Part shown: positions 1 to 9,910 of the stretch, piece by piece
Layout: the number at the start of each line of letters is the position of its first letter
How positions within the stretch are numbered: position 1 is the first letter of the stretch
DNA from: a bacterium
GTDB taxonomy: Bacteria; UBA8248
Reading direction: 5' to 3'
NCBI GenBank assembly: GCA_022828125.1
Contig: JAJEJD010000020.1
Coordinates: 620,001-684,000 of the forward strand
DNA length: 64,000 nucleotides
Made by a program: the position numbers and the translations under genes
The notes under the pieces: model-generated
Told to the model about the DNA's origin: nothing
What the model saw: only the letters and a program-made list of their open reading frames with translations
Database searches by the model: none

Positions 1-440
1 AGGACCTTGTCCTTGCTCGCCTCGGGTGGTTCGAAATTGATCTTCTCGACCTTCAAGAGCGCGAAATACCGCTCGCCCTCTTTCGGCTGGCGGATTTCAC
101 CGCTCACCGTGTCGCCGGTGCGAAGATCGAAGCGGCGGATCTGGCTCGGGGAAACGTAAATATCGTCCGGGCCGGGCAGGTAGTTGTATGCGGGCGAGCG
201 CAGGAACCCGAACCCGTCCGGCAGAATCTCGAGCACGCCCTCTCCGGTGATGGTTCCGCCACCACCGTTGCGGTCCTTGTCGGACTGCGCCTCGAGTATC
301 TTGTAAATCAGATCCTGTTTTCTGAGCCCGCTGGCGCTTTCGGCGCTGAACTCCTTGAGAATCTGGTTGAGTTCTCCGATCGTCTTCTTCTTCAGTTCCG
401 CCAGGTTCAAGCTGCGAGATTTTGTTTCTGGTGTTGACAT
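1..440 (-). CDS. rho: Transcription termination factor Rho, N-terminal part
   Basis: RNA-binding helicase that ends transcription at Rho-dependent sites. Only the first 146 codons are in the window; the gene runs off the left edge. Visible are a Rho N-terminal helical domain (about residues 10-50, with [14 protein letters not shown]), a short glycine-rich linker (DRNGGGG), and the start of the cold-shock-like RNA-binding domain with [14 protein letters not shown] and [10 protein letters not shown], both hallmarks of Rho. The start ATG at 438-440 has a GGAGAAGGGAG ribosome site just upstream. The leader is about 400 nt and a promoter lies just downstream of coaE. A long rho leader is known in some bacteria for autoregulation; here that is inference. 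Confidence 0.95.
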   Translation of the reverse strand, partial: MSTPETKSRSLNLAELKKKTIGELNQILKEFSAESASGLRKQDLIYKILEAQSDKDRNGGGGTITGEGVLEILPDGFGFLRSPAYNYLPGPDDIYVSPSQIRRFDLRTGDTVSGEIRQPKEGERYFALLKVEKINFEPPEASKDKV

Positions 441-843
441 AACTCCCTTCTCCTTGGTTGGGTGGGAACCTTTTACCGCCTGGAACGTGAGATGGCGCCT
501 TCTGGTCGCACCACTCGCCACATTCTGCGCGGGGAGACTTTTCCTCCTAGCCTCAAGCGGTAAAGTGGATGTAATGAAATTCCTTCATGTCAGATTCAAA
601 AGCGGGTTCTCATCGCCGAGTGTGAGGCGCGCATCCGGTGTTTTCAGAACCGGCCGGGGGCGCGCGCAAAACCCGCTGCCGGAATGATACTCTTCCGAGG
701 ACAGAAATATGACTGAGTACCCTCGTAGTTTCCAAGACAGATTTTTTCTCTTATCGAAATTTCCAAACCGTTGCGCATCAGATGGTGTTTGAATTTCAGG
801 GCGACGAAAACGTATCAGGAATAGAATTCAATAGTGTTTCAAA

Positions 844-872
844 AAAATAATCAGTTCAAACAAATTTGTCAA
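844..872 (-). promoter_or_regulatory. Sigma-70-type promoter of rho, with a long leader
   Basis: On the minus strand a perfect -35 TTGACA (867-872) is followed after 17 nt by TATTTT (844-849). It lies directly after the coaE stop and points at rho, whose ATG is about 400 bases away. The 441-878 interval holds no convincing gene. It is more AT-rich near the promoter and otherwise is the untranslated rho leader. Confidence 0.6.
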
Positions 873-878
873 CACTTT

Positions 879-1484
879 TTATTTCATACCCCTGGAAAGT
901 AATTTCATCAACTCCTCTACCTGCTTTCGGGTATCATCGATCGAGCCGCGATTGTCAATCACGTGATCCGCATACTTCACCTTTTCGGAAAGCGGCATCT
1001 GCGCATTCACGCGCCTTGCGGCTTCCTCTTCATTCATGCCGTTTCGCAGGCGCAACCGGCCGATCTGCTGGGATTCATCGCAATCGACGACCACCAGCGA
1101 GTCGAATCGCTTCCAGCTCCCCGACTCGATCATGACGGCGGCGTCCACGATCGCCACAGGCGTCCGTCCCTCCCGTTCGAGTTCTCTCAGCCGCCTGTCC
1201 TGCTCGGCGATGATTTCAGGATGCAGTATCCCCTCCAGAACTTTCTTTTTCGCCGGGTCTGAAAAAACGATCTCCCCGAGCGCGGCGCGGTTCAGGCTCT
1301 TTTCTTCGGTAAGGATTCCTTCGCCGAAAGCATCGACTATCGCCTCGAGAGCGCGAGACCCCGGAGCGACCGCCTCGCGCGCGATCAAGTCCGCGTCGAT
1401 CACCGGAACGCCCAGGTCCGTGAACATTCGGCTCACAGTGGATTTTCCGCTGGCGATTCCCCCGGTCAGGCCAACCTTGCGCAC
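879..1484 (-). CDS. coaE: Dephospho-CoA kinase
   Basis: Last step of coenzyme A synthesis: phosphorylates the 3'-OH of dephospho-CoA with ATP in the cytoplasm. The 201-residue length is normal for the family. The P-loop GGIASGKS is at residues 8-15, followed by the substrate-site motif DADLIAREAV near 30-40. The lid and CoA-binding parts contain LHPEII and RLRLRNGMNEEEA. It lies 55 nt downstream of the first DUF507 gene and upstream of rho on the same strand, so it is probably read with the DUF507 pair, while rho also has its own promoter. Confidence 0.95.
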   Translation of the reverse strand: MRKVGLTGGIASGKSTVSRMFTDLGVPVIDADLIAREAVAPGSRALEAIVDAFGEGILTEEKSLNRAALGEIVFSDPAKKKVLEGILHPEIIAEQDRRLRELEREGRTPVAIVDAAVMIESGSWKRFDSLVVVDCDESQQIGRLRLRNGMNEEEAARRVNAQMPLSEKVKYADHVIDNRGSIDDTRKQVEELMKLLSRGMK

Positions 1485-1538
1485 GTCACCGCTTTCCGTT
1501 TGTGGGAGGCGTCAAGTCAGGACCCCCGGTCGGGGAGA

Positions 1539-1814
1539 TCAAATGCCGCGTCGTTTGGCCTCTTGCTCATAGTGCTTGTTGAAGAGTATCTCCCAATCAC
1601 GGCTTCCCTCGACCAGCCTGCTGGAATAGGTGCTCAGAATTCTCCGCACCTCTTCTTCAATCTCGTCATCAATGATCAACTCGTTGCTGATGGCGCGCAG
1701 AACGTTCATGCGCAACTCTTCGGGCTCGACGAGAAAATCCACGTCCTCGCACTCTTCCATATCCTTGACGACCAGATTCGTCAGATGATTGATCTTCTCG
1801 CGGCTGAGTTTCAT
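1539..1814 (-). CDS. DUF507 family protein (copy 1)
   Basis: Small acidic, mostly helical protein of 91 residues that matches the DUF507 family (start MKLSREKINHL, then VVKDMEE, and a DDEIEEEVRRIL segment). The biochemical function of DUF507 is unknown; members are often found in pairs near housekeeping genes. The next gene upstream (1865-2146) is a divergent paralogue sharing the pattern of an N-terminal I..LAN/IVxxL helix and an acidic central turn. No signal peptide or membrane segment is visible. The start ATG at 1812-1814 is preceded by AAGGAGAGCG. Confidence 0.85.
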   Translation of the reverse strand: MKLSREKINHLTNLVVKDMEECEDVDFLVEPEELRMNVLRAISNELIIDDEIEEEVRRILSTYSSRLVEGSRDWEILFNKHYEQEAKRRGI

Positions 1815-1864
1815 GGCCGCGCTCTCCTTGTAATAAGAATGATCCGAAAAACTTCGCCATGCCG

Positions 1865-2146
1865 CTAAAGCACGAGGTTCCGCTCGCGCGCCAGCTTGGT
1901 TTTCACCATCGTGAACATACGGCTGTAGTCCACGTTGCCCCTGTCCATCTCCTCCTCGAAATCCCGCAGGATTTCCTTGACCTCGTCGTTCAAGCGGTCT
2001 TCCACCATCAGGTCCGCTTCGATGACGTGCGCTATCCGGGTCCGGAGCACCTCATGGTTCGAATCCTCGGACATCAATTCGCGACGAACCAGCCTCTCGA
2101 CGATCCTGTTTGCGATTCGCTCGATCATCTCTTTTCGCAATCTCAT
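1865..2146 (-). CDS. DUF507 family protein (copy 2)
   Basis: A 93-residue paralogue of the neighbouring DUF507 protein, 50 nt upstream of it on the same strand. It opens MRLRKEMIERIANRIVERL and has the central acidic stretch VEDRLNDEVKEILRDFEEEM, then a basic C-terminus. Both are charged, soluble and likely helical, so they could form a hetero-oligomer, but that is inference. The start has a GGGAGGGCCCGGT purine-rich leader. Function unknown. Confidence 0.85.
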   Translation of the reverse strand: MRLRKEMIERIANRIVERLVRRELMSEDSNHEVLRTRIAHVIEADLMVEDRLNDEVKEILRDFEEEMDRGNVDYSRMFTMVKTKLARERNLVL

Positions 2147-2169
2147 ACCGGGCCCTCCCCAACAATTTA

Positions 2170-3237
2170 TCAGGCCGGACTGGCTGCTTTTCTTCCGCGA
2201 CGGCCCCCGCGGTACTTCTTCAAGGCGGCTTCCAGATCCTGAGCGAACGCATCGCGCAATTCAGCCGGGGCCATCAACTCCGCCTCCTGACCGAAAGACA
2301 TCAGCCATCGCCTGAAACCCCATACGTCACTTACCCGAACCGTCACGTCGCGGCTCGGTTTGCCCGATCTCTTCAAAAGCGCCACTTCGCCGAACGCTTC
2401 TTTCATGAAGGCGACGACTGCATGAAGCGCCACGTCCTTCCCGAACCGGACTTTCACATTCAAACCATTATTCACCGCTTCGCGCAAGCACTCGGCCAGC
2501 AAAGCCTTCAAATCCAGGTCCAGCGGCATCTGAAAGGCCCCGGCCATGACGCGGACGCTCTCTATGCCCTCCAGGTGCCAGACGTCCAGGGCGTTTTTCT
2601 CGGATTCGCGCGCCAGCAGGTGATAGCTTCCGCCGTCGAAATGTAACAGATAGGGGTCCACCTTCCACCAGCGTTTTCGAATCTCGCCCGCGCGCGCCGC
2701 CAGGATTCGCGCAGGCCTTCCCTTCTCTATCGCCTCGCTCAGGACGCCGCCCACCCTGCGCTGCCGCCCGTGTTCCCTGAGCGCTCCCACGACCCCGGCG
2801 TAGCGCGGCTCCACTCCCTCCGCATAGGCGCGCAAAGCCGCAGGAACATAACTCCGCAACCGGCTGAAAACGCCGCCGACGCTGTCGCCGAGCGACTGCT
2901 CTCTCAATGGGCTGCTCGGCAAATCCCGCATCATGCACAGGGCGTAATACAACGACGCCCACTGAGAAGGTGAAAACGGCTTCGGAACCGAATCCACATA
3001 TTCCCGCAACAAACGATACCGCATCTTCCGGCCCGTGCGAACCCTCTCCAGCGGGAATCCCGCCTTGACCAGATGCGAAACGTCCCTCTGAAGCGTTCTC
3101 AAGCTCCACCTCTGGCCGTCGCCTTCGGCCGGCTCCTCGCTCAGGAGCGCCAGGAGTTCTTCGTAGGACCAGCTCTCTCCGCTCTCCAGAGCCCTGAGAA
3201 GCCGCCAGCGACGAATGAATTGATCCCGAAGCGCCAT
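2170..3237 (-). CDS. WYL-domain transcriptional regulator
   Basis: Predicted DNA-binding regulator of 355 residues. The N-terminal 75 residues form a winged helix (RRWRLLRALE, then LRTLQRDVSHLVKAGFPLE), the usual YafY/PafC type of arrangement. The middle to C-terminal part (about 200-330) is a WYL-like sensor, with VDPYLLHFDGGSYHLLA. The C-terminus is basic (KKYRGGRRGRK). I start it at the ATG at 3235-3237 because residues encoded further upstream overlap the PHP gene and look unlike protein. It ends 23 nt before DUF507 copy 2 and begins 10 nt after the PHP gene, so it is in an operon with both. Its ligand is unknown. Confidence 0.85.
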   Translation of the reverse strand: MALRDQFIRRWRLLRALESGESWSYEELLALLSEEPAEGDGQRWSLRTLQRDVSHLVKAGFPLERVRTGRKMRYRLLREYVDSVPKPFSPSQWASLYYALCMMRDLPSSPLREQSLGDSVGGVFSRLRSYVPAALRAYAEGVEPRYAGVVGALREHGRQRRVGGVLSEAIEKGRPARILAARAGEIRKRWWKVDPYLLHFDGGSYHLLARESEKNALDVWHLEGIESVRVMAGAFQMPLDLDLKALLAECLREAVNNGLNVKVRFGKDVALHAVVAFMKEAFGEVALLKRSGKPSRDVTVRVSDVWGFRRWLMSFGQEAELMAPAELRDAFAQDLEAALKKYRGGRRGRKAASPA

Positions 3238-3247
3238 GTGGCGTTCC

Positions 3248-4129
3248 TTATGTTGCCGCCCGGCGGGCTTTCGCCCGTTCCGACAATTCAAGCAACAAAC
3301 GCAGGGGCTGCGAATACTGCCCCAACCTATCCTGTTTGTGCGGGACGCCGTGACAATCGGAGCCTCCCGTGCACAAAAGCCCGCACTCCTCGGCCATTTT
3401 GCGGTAGTGGAACTGCGCATCCGCGTCTTGCGAGGGATGTTCCACCTCGACCCCCGCGAGTCCCGCTTCGGCCAGGGCGGGGACGATGTCGTCACACTCG
3501 CTCAACATCGGATGGGCCAGCGTGGCGGCTCCACCGGCGTCGTGAATGAGCTCCAGCGCGTCAAACGGAGTCAGGGTATTCAGCTCCACATAGCAAGGCG
3601 CGCTTTCGCCGATGTATTTCCCAAAAACCTCCTCGCGCGATCTGGCAAATCCTTTTTCGAGCATGTATGCGCCCAACTGCCCCCGGGTGATGCTCGGACT
3701 GTCCGCATAGGCGGCGAAAAAATCCTCCTTGTCCAAACGCAGACCGCAGCGGCCCAGCCTGTCGATCATCTCTCCCATCCTTTCCACCCTGGCGGAGCCG
3801 CGCGCTTTGATTTGCGCCGCCAGACGGGGCGCATCCGGCCGGATGAAATGGCCGAGCAGGTGCACGCTCCGGCCATCCTGGTCGCAAGTGAACTCGATGC
3901 CCGGAATGAACTCCATCCCCAGTCTTTCCGCCTCCGCGCCCGCGCGAGACAAGCCCGCGACCGTGTCGTGATCCGTGAGCGACATGACGCGAACCCCGGC
4001 GCGTTTCGCCCTGTGCATGAGTTTTTCGGGAGACTCCAACCCATCGGACATATTCGAATGGGTGTGAAGCTCCACGACCCTTTCATCGGGAGAGAGGCCG
4101 TTGAAATGAAAGTCATGCGGCATGGACAC
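3248..4129 (-). CDS. PHP-domain phosphoesterase (RNase AM / YciV type)
   Basis: Metal-dependent phosphoesterase of the polymerase-and-histidinol-phosphatase family, 293 residues. Metal ligands are visible in the expected order: HTH at 22-24, DHD at 53-55, Glu79, a His pair around 90-94, TLAHP, and SDCHG near the C-terminus. Length and motif order match the YciV/TrpH group, which in E. coli trims 5' ends of RNA or acts on 3',5'-nucleoside bisphosphates. The start is a GTG at 4127-4129; an ATG two codons later (4123) is equally possible with an AGGA box 10 nt before it. It lies directly downstream of tRNA-Gly. Confidence 0.88.
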   Translation of the reverse strand: MSMPHDFHFNGLSPDERVVELHTHSNMSDGLESPEKLMHRAKRAGVRVMSLTDHDTVAGLSRAGAEAERLGMEFIPGIEFTCDQDGRSVHLLGHFIRPDAPRLAAQIKARGSARVERMGEMIDRLGRCGLRLDKEDFFAAYADSPSITRGQLGAYMLEKGFARSREEVFGKYIGESAPCYVELNTLTPFDALELIHDAGGAATLAHPMLSECDDIVPALAEAGLAGVEVEHPSQDADAQFHYRKMAEECGLLCTGGSDCHGVPHKQDRLGQYSQPLRLLLELSERAKARRAAT

Positions 4130-4177
4130 GGATTCCTGGATGCGAGGGAAACGCCGGCTTCCGCCCGGCTCGATGAA

Positions 4178-4252
<75 letters not shown>

Positions 4253-4482
4253 CTACATACGAACGATAGGGCCATGCCGCCGACAGTGTCAAGGAAATGG
4301 GAGGTAAAATAATGCAAGCGGTGGGTAGTGTCTGCATTTGAATCTTCGGACCGACTGCGGGGCTCGCGCCCCGGTCCTACCGCATGGAGTGGATTGCGAG
4401 GTTGATTGAGAAGCAAGAAATCATGCTAGCATTCACCCAGGGAAAAGAGTGTTTGGGTCTCAGGAAAAGAGTTGGGATATTC

Positions 4483-5175
4483 ATGACTGTGGCAGTTGAA
4501 CCTCGCAGGATGGGTAATTACACCATCCCGGAAGCCTCCAAGTATATCCGTGCGCCTTATCCAACGATTTTAAGTTGGGTGAAAGGAGACCCGAAGTACC
4601 CTATTTTTCAAATTGACAAAAAAACCAACAGGTCCTTGTCTTTCTTGCATCTAACGGAGTTGTATTTACTTAATACGATCAGAAAAAAGCATCACATCAA
4701 ACCCAAAAACATTCATTTGGCCATCAAGTACTTGAAGCAACATGCGACAAATGAAGATGAGCGAATGTATCCTTTGGCCTCAAAAAGAATTTATGTGGAT
4801 ACGGATCAGAGGCACATATTCGTGAAAGAACTCGGCCTTGTTATAAATGCGAGCAAATCGGGCCAGACAACCATGCACGATCTCTTGGGGTTGGTTTTGC
4901 GTCGAATAGAATTCGATGAGTTCGGTATTCCGACAAGACTCTATCCGTTCATGGGAGGCGAAGCGACACCTGATTCAACCAAAAACATAGTAATAGACCC
5001 CAGGGTTTCTTTTGGGCGTCCAGTCATTCGCGGCACTGGAGCACCGATAAGCATCGTTGCGGAAAGGTATCAGTACGGAGAGTCGGAAATAAGGCTTTCG
5101 CGCGATTATAAATGTAGTGTCAAAGCCATCAAAGAAGCCATCCGATTTGAGTTATATTCCAAACCAAAATATTGA
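4483..5175 (+). CDS. VapB45-like antitoxin with C-terminal DUF433 domain
   Basis: Predicted antitoxin and autoregulator of about 230 residues. The N-terminal part has a winged-helix look (YTIPEASKYI, PTILSWVKGD). The C-terminal 55 residues are a DUF433 helix-turn-helix: VIDPRVSFGRPVIRGTGAPI, then VAERYQYGES. This architecture and its position before a PIN-like gene match the VapBC45 type of toxin-antitoxin module. I chose the ATG at 4483 because it gives the usual family length; ATGs at 4423 and 4510 are alternatives. Base composition is clearly more AT-rich than the flanking genes, which suggests transfer. The operon faces away from the adjacent tRNA-Gly. Confidence 0.72.
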   Translation: MTVAVEPRRMGNYTIPEASKYIRAPYPTILSWVKGDPKYPIFQIDKKTNRSLSFLHLTELYLLNTIRKKHHIKPKNIHLAIKYLKQHATNEDERMYPLASKRIYVDTDQRHIFVKELGLVINASKSGQTTMHDLLGLVLRRIEFDEFGIPTRLYPFMGGEATPDSTKNIVIDPRVSFGRPVIRGTGAPISIVAERYQYGESEIRLSRDYKCSVKAIKEAIRFELYSKPKY

Positions 5176-5575
5176 AAGTCCCGCTTTCTTCATTGACCGA
5201 CGTATTGGCGGGATTTATCTCGCAAACGGCATGAAAGCGGCTGGATATAGCTGTGTGGTTCATGACGATTTTTTTGAACAAGATGCGCCGGATGAAGAAT
5301 GGATCGAATTTGCCTCACAGAGAAATTGGGTAATTCTTACAAGAGACAATAGCGCCAGGCACAGAAGAACCTTTTTATCCTACGTGCAAATTTATTCAAG
5401 TCGAGTGTTTATAGCGAGAATGAGGAATGCTCATTCTGATTACATTCTACATTCTCTTGTACAAGGGAAAAATAAAATAGAGCATTTCCTGGAATCAAAC
5501 GACCCGCCATTCATTGCCGGCATCCAAAGTAACGGGGATATAAACAAGTACGAATTGCCAAATATTTCAAACTGA
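5117..5575 (+). CDS. PIN-like toxin (VapC45 / DUF5615-like)
   Basis: Predicted ribonuclease toxin of about 140-152 residues. Acidic residues of a PIN-like fold are visible in order: the FFID opening strand, VVHDDFF, PDEEWIEFA, and VILTRDN. They match the PIN-like group that follows DUF433 antitoxins. The start is uncertain. A GTG at 5117 overlaps the antitoxin gene by 59 nt, while a TTG at 5147 would give a shorter overlap. Overlapping genes of this kind are usual in toxin-antitoxin pairs and imply translational coupling. It shares the low GC content of its partner. The tail after about residue 120 has no recognised motif. Confidence 0.7.
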   Translation: MSKPSKKPSDLSYIPNQNIESPAFFIDRRIGGIYLANGMKAAGYSCVVHDDFFEQDAPDEEWIEFASQRNWVILTRDNSARHRRTFLSYVQIYSSRVFIARMRNAHSDYILHSLVQGKNKIEHFLESNDPPFIAGIQSNGDINKYELPNISN

Positions 5576-5601
5576 GACACTGCCAAACGGTGAACGCCTC
5601 G

Positions 5602-6450
5602 TTATCTCGCCAGCGTCCACTCCCGGTTTTCGTATCGAGAGCGGGATATTTCGAGCGCCCTCGCATTCTCGGCACTCGTCAGCGGATTCGGGAGAAAGCG
5701 AAAACCCGACACTTTCTCCAAACCCGCCTTCAGGGCTTCGGCCACCTCATGAAACGAAATTTCCTCGCCCAGAACCTCCCATAGACCGGCCGCGTGGGCA
5801 TTGCCTGAGAGCAGACGCTCGGCCCCCCTCGGTTTGAGGAGACTCGCCAGCCGCTCCTCGGAGGAACGGAGCAGGACGCTGCCGTGCTGCAACACCGCGC
5901 CGCCCTCGCGGCATTGCGCGCTGCCCACCATCTTTTTGCCGTCAATCGCAAGCTCCCACACCGACGCCGTGGCGAAACAGGAACCCTGCGAGGCATACGC
6001 GCTCCCGCTCGGGGGCGCCAGTTCGACCGGCGCCCCCAGGGCCGCCAGCCCTTCGGCCAGCCCCAGGCTGATCCTGCGGTAGGTTTCCTCAATCGCGTCA
6101 CCCAGCAGCGCCTGCGGGCCGGTGACGGAATACGTCAACTCGCAATCATGGAGCACCGCGCGCCCGCCGGTGAGCCTCCGGCAGATGTCGATTCCCTCTT
6201 CCTCAAGTCGTTCCAGGAAAATATCGCGCTCGGCGGCCTGTCCGCGGCCCAGGGAGATGGCCGGAGGCGACCAGGCGTAGACGCGAAAGGTAAGAGGCGC
6301 CTCCCCGGGAGGGCGGCCTTCTCTCAGGTGTGCCTGACAACTCTCGAACAACAACTCATCCACCGCCATGTTCCAGGCGGCGGTGGACTCGCCCGTGTTC
6401 AAGAAGCGCGCATGGGGGATTTCTCGTGGTTCAGGGTTTGCCGATTCCAT
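5602..6450 (-). CDS. lipM: Lipoyl(octanoyl) transferase, LipM-like
   Basis: Member of the biotin/lipoate protein ligase fold, 282 residues. It would move octanoate from acyl carrier protein to the lysine of GcvH. Seen are RRLTGGRAVLHD around 91-102, SCFATASVWEL with Cys158, and the lysine motif GKKMVGSAQ at 171-179. The cysteine before the GKK motif sits where LipM carries its acyl-thioester cysteine, so LipM fits better than the ATP-dependent ligase LplA, which lacks it. It starts 2 nt after the gcvP stop, so it is the last gene of the gcv operon and acts on that operon's own carrier protein. Confidence 0.8.
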   Translation of the reverse strand: MESANPEPREIPHARFLNTGESTAAWNMAVDELLFESCQAHLREGRPPGEAPLTFRVYAWSPPAISLGRGQAAERDIFLERLEEEGIDICRRLTGGRAVLHDCELTYSVTGPQALLGDAIEETYRRISLGLAEGLAALGAPVELAPPSGSAYASQGSCFATASVWELAIDGKKMVGSAQCREGGAVLQHGSVLLRSSEERLASLLKPRGAERLLSGNAHAAGLWEVLGEEISFHEVAEALKAGLEKVSGFRFLPNPLTSAENARALEISRSRYENREWTLAR

Positions 6451-6452
6451 TC

Positions 6453-9341
6453 TCAGGCGTAGTTTTCAACCGGCAGGCAAGAGCAGACCAGGTTCCTGTC
6501 TCCATAGGGGTTGTTCACCCGCTTGACGGGGGGCCAGTACTTCGCCGCGCGCACCCAGGGCAGCGGGAAAACGGCCTTCTCGCGCGAATAGGGGTGAGTC
6601 CATTCATCAGACGCGATGTCCGACGCCGTATGGGGCGCGTTCTTGAGCGCGTTGTCCTCCGCGCTCATGAGTCCGTCCGCGATCTCCTGAATATCGCGCC
6701 TGATGTCGATCATCGCGTCGCAGAAACGGTCCAGCTCTTCCCGCGACTCGCTCTCCGTCGGCTCGATCATCAAGGTTCCCGCCACCGGGAACGACATCGT
6801 GGGCGCATGGAAGCCGTAGTCCATCAGGCGTTTCGCGATGTCCTCGTTCGTCACGCCCGAGGCTTCCTGCAGGGGCCTGATGTCGATGATGCACTCATGC
6901 GCCACCATGCCGTTCGCCCCCTTGTACAGAACCTCATAGTGGGGCTCGAGCCTTCGGGCCACGTAATTCGCGTTCAGAATGGCCACCTGCGTCGCCTTGA
7001 CGAGGCCCTCCCCGCCCATCATGGCGATATACATCCAGGAGATGGGCAGAATTCCCGCGCTTCCCCAGGGCGCCGCGGAAATCGCATCCACGCCCGTCTC
7101 CGGCCCCACGCCCGGAACCACCGAATGTTTCGGCATATAGGGAGACAGATGCTTCACGACGCCGATGGGCCCCATGCCGGGTCCCCCGCCGCCGTGGGGG
7201 ATGCAGAACGTCTTGTGGAGGTTCATGTGGGAGACGTCAGGCCCGAACTCGCCGGGCTTGCAGATTCCCACCAGGGCGTTCAGGTTCGCGCCGTCCATGT
7301 ACACCTGCCCGCCGTTTTGATGGATGATCTCGCAAATCTCCACCACGCCTTCCTCGAAAACGCCGTGCGTCGAGGGATAGGTGATCATCAAGGCGGCGAG
7401 TTTTTCCGAAAACTTCTCGGCCTTCTCCTTGAGATCCGCGATGTCCACGTTCCCGTTCGCATCGCAATCGACCACCACCACCTCGAAACCGGCCATGACG
7501 GCGCTGGCGGGATTCGTCCCGTGGGCCGAACTGGGAATCAGGCAGATGTTCCGGTAGCCCTCGTTCTTGCTCTCATGGTACTTGCGAATAACCAGCAGGC
7601 CGGCGTATTCGCCCTGCGCGCCCGAGTTGGGCTGCATGGAGATGGAATCGAACCCCGTGCACTCGGCCAGCATGTGTTCCAGATCGGCGATGAAATCCCG
7701 GTATCCGCGCACCTGTTCCTCCGGCGCGAAGGGGTGGACTCCGCCGAATTCCGCCCACGTCACGGGAATCATCTCGGTGGTGGCGTTCAGCTTCATCGTG
7801 CATGAGCCGAGGGGGATCATCGAGCGCGTGAGCGCGATGTCCTTTTCCTGAAGGCGGTAGATGTAGCGCAGCATTTCATGTTCGGCGTGGCAGGAATTGA
7901 AAACGGGATGCGTCATGTAGGGAGAAGTTCTTCGCAAGGATTCCGGCACTCTCTCCGCCGCATTCGCCTCGACGTCATCGAACGAAATTTCCGCTGAGCC
8001 GTCTTCGGCGAAAACCTCCCAGAGCGCCTCGACCTCTCCTCTCCCGGTGGTCTCATCAAAAGCGATACCGACGGTATCCTCATCGAGCGCTCTCAGGTTC
8101 ATGCGGCGCTCCGCCGCTTTTTCGACGATGCGAGAAGCGCCTCCCGCGCCGACGCGCACCGACACGGTGTCGAAGAAAGAATCCGCCGCCAGGGAGAAGC
8201 CCATGCTTTCGAGGCCATCGGCCAGCGCGCAGGCCAGGCGGTGCGTTCTCTGTGCGATCCGCTTCACCCCGTCCGGGCCGTGGTAGACGCCGTACATGCT
8301 CGCGATGACGGCCAGAAGCACCTGTGCCGTACATATGTTGCTCGTGGCGCGCTCGCGGCGTATGTGCTGTTCTCTCGTCTGCAGGGACAGCCTCAGGGCG
8401 GGCTTTTCGTCCGCGTCGATCGAGACGCCGACGATGCGGCCCGGCATGGCGCGCTTGTACTGCTCCCTGGTCGCCAGATAGGCCGCATGCGGCCCGCCGA
8501 AGCCGAGCGGAACGCCGAAGCGCTGCGAATTGCCCACGACAACGTCCGCCCCGAACTCACCGGGCGGTTTCAAAAGCGCCAGAGCGAGAATATCCGCGGC
8601 GACGACGACGAGGGCGTCCGTCTCGTGCGCCTTGTCCGCGAAACCGGCGTAGTCGAATATCTCCCCGCCCGTCGCGGGATACTGAAGCAAGACGCCGAAG
8701 ACGTCCTCATCCAGCGCGCCGCCCCGATGATCGCCCACCACGACCTCGATATCCTGAGGCTCCGCTCTCGTGCGCACCACCTCGATGGTCTGGGGGTGGC
8801 AGTCTTTCGAGATGAAGAACTTGCGCCCCTTGTTCCTGCTCACGTTCATCGCCATGGTCATCGCCTCGGCGGCGGCCGTACCCTCATCCAGCAAGGAGGC
8901 GTTGGCGATCTCCATGCCGGTGAGGTCCATGATCATGGTCTGGAAATTGAGCAGCGCCTCCATGCGCCCCTGCGAGATTTCCGGCTGATAGGGCGTGTAC
9001 GCCGTGTACCAGCCCGGATTCTCCAGAATGTTGCGGAGAACCACCGTCGGGGTGTGGCAATCCGAATACCCCATGCCGAGCATGGACTTGAACACCTCGT
9101 TCCGGGCCGCGAAAGAACCCAGATCGGCCAGCGCCCGCTGCTCGGTCCTGGGCGCGGCGAGATTCAGCTTCGTATCAGAAATGATGGATGAGGGAATGGC
9201 TTTTTCGACCAGATCGCCCAAGGAGTCCAGACCGACTTCTGATAGCATGGCCGCGATGTCCGCATCGCCCGGCGCGATGTGGCGATGAATGAATTCCCCC
9301 CGATTCTCGAGATTCTCAAGAGACAAGCGAGATTCCGGCAT
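6453..9341 (-). CDS. gcvP: Glycine dehydrogenase (decarboxylating), P protein
   Basis: PLP enzyme of the glycine cleavage system. It decarboxylates glycine and passes the aminomethyl group to lipoyl-GcvH. At 962 residues it is the single-chain form found in most proteobacteria, not the split GcvPA/GcvPB type. The N-terminal half contains FIHRHIAP and [12 protein letters not shown]. The C-terminal half holds the cofactor lysine in [19 protein letters not shown] at about residue 700. The start ATG at 9339-9341 leads into [14 protein letters not shown]. It follows gcvH by about 107 nt and is followed at once by the lipM-like gene. Confidence 0.97.
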   Translation of the reverse strand: MPESRLSLENLENRGEFIHRHIAPGDADIAAMLSEVGLDSLGDLVEKAIPSSIISDTKLNLAAPRTEQRALADLGSFAARNEVFKSMLGMGYSDCHTPTVVLRNILENPGWYTAYTPYQPEISQGRMEALLNFQTMIMDLTGMEIANASLLDEGTAAAEAMTMAMNVSRNKGRKFFISKDCHPQTIEVVRTRAEPQDIEVVVGDHRGGALDEDVFGVLLQYPATGGEIFDYAGFADKAHETDALVVVAADILALALLKPPGEFGADVVVGNSQRFGVPLGFGGPHAAYLATREQYKRAMPGRIVGVSIDADEKPALRLSLQTREQHIRRERATSNICTAQVLLAVIASMYGVYHGPDGVKRIAQRTHRLACALADGLESMGFSLAADSFFDTVSVRVGAGGASRIVEKAAERRMNLRALDEDTVGIAFDETTGRGEVEALWEVFAEDGSAEISFDDVEANAAERVPESLRRTSPYMTHPVFNSCHAEHEMLRYIYRLQEKDIALTRSMIPLGSCTMKLNATTEMIPVTWAEFGGVHPFAPEEQVRGYRDFIADLEHMLAECTGFDSISMQPNSGAQGEYAGLLVIRKYHESKNEGYRNICLIPSSAHGTNPASAVMAGFEVVVVDCDANGNVDIADLKEKAEKFSEKLAALMITYPSTHGVFEEGVVEICEIIHQNGGQVYMDGANLNALVGICKPGEFGPDVSHMNLHKTFCIPHGGGGPGMGPIGVVKHLSPYMPKHSVVPGVGPETGVDAISAAPWGSAGILPISWMYIAMMGGEGLVKATQVAILNANYVARRLEPHYEVLYKGANGMVAHECIIDIRPLQEASGVTNEDIAKRLMDYGFHAPTMSFPVAGTLMIEPTESESREELDRFCDAMIDIRRDIQEIADGLMSAEDNALKNAPHTASDIASDEWTHPYSREKAVFPLPWVRAAKYWPPVKRVNNPYGDRNLVCSCLPVENYA

Positions 9342-9448
9342 GAATGCGCCCCTTCAAGTTATGGGGATTCAGGCGGACACCATGTTTCCGCTCCGGCTCA
9401 CGGGAGATGAAAACCCTCTTACAGAGTGAAGGGAAAGGCCGGTTCGGA

Positions 9449-9838
9449 CTAACCGCTTTCCTCCTCGACGTACGCCCGGTACGAATCGGCTTCCAGGAGA
9501 TCGCTCAACTCCGACTCGTCTTTCATCTCCACGCGAATCATCCAACCGTCTTCATAGGGCTCGGAGTTCACGAGTTCGGGCTGATCTTCGAGCGTGGTGT
9601 TCGCCTCGACGACGACGCCCGAGACCGGCGCGAAAAGGTCCGATACCGCCTTGACGCTCTCCACGACGCCGAACGTGTTGTTCGCCTCCACCTCCGTGCC
9701 GCCTTCGGGCAGTTCGACGTACACCACGTCTCCCAGTTCCGATTGGGCGAAATCCGTGATCCCGATCACCGCGATGTTTCCCTCTACTCTCACCCACTCA
9801 TGCTCTCTGGAATATTTGAGGCCGCTCGGTAGTTCCAT
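9449..9838 (-). CDS. gcvH: Glycine cleavage system H protein
   Basis: Lipoyl carrier protein of glycine cleavage, 129 residues, normal length. Lys63 within [11 protein letters not shown] is the lipoylation site. Upstream are [13 protein letters not shown] and [10 protein letters not shown], typical of the family. It carries the aminomethyl group between GcvP and GcvT. The gene lies 72 nt downstream of gcvT. The lipM-like enzyme at the operon end probably modifies it. The C-terminus ends in EEESG, slightly acidic. Confidence 0.97.
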   Translation of the reverse strand: MELPSGLKYSREHEWVRVEGNIAVIGITDFAQSELGDVVYVELPEGGTEVEANNTFGVVESVKAVSDLFAPVSGVVVEANTTLEDQPELVNSEPYEDGWMIRVEMKDESELSDLLEADSYRAYVEEESG

Positions 9839-9910
9839 GCTCCTGAATGCCTCCCTTTTGGATAACGGCAGCTTTTTATGAGTCGTTATGAGAAAACGGA
9901 ATTCATTCCG

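Noticed and set aside
4253-5601. Integrated element with attachment sites around the toxin-antitoxin pair
   Set aside because: No copy of the tRNA 3' end, integrase or clear flanking repeat was found; only a 7-bp inverted match near both ends.
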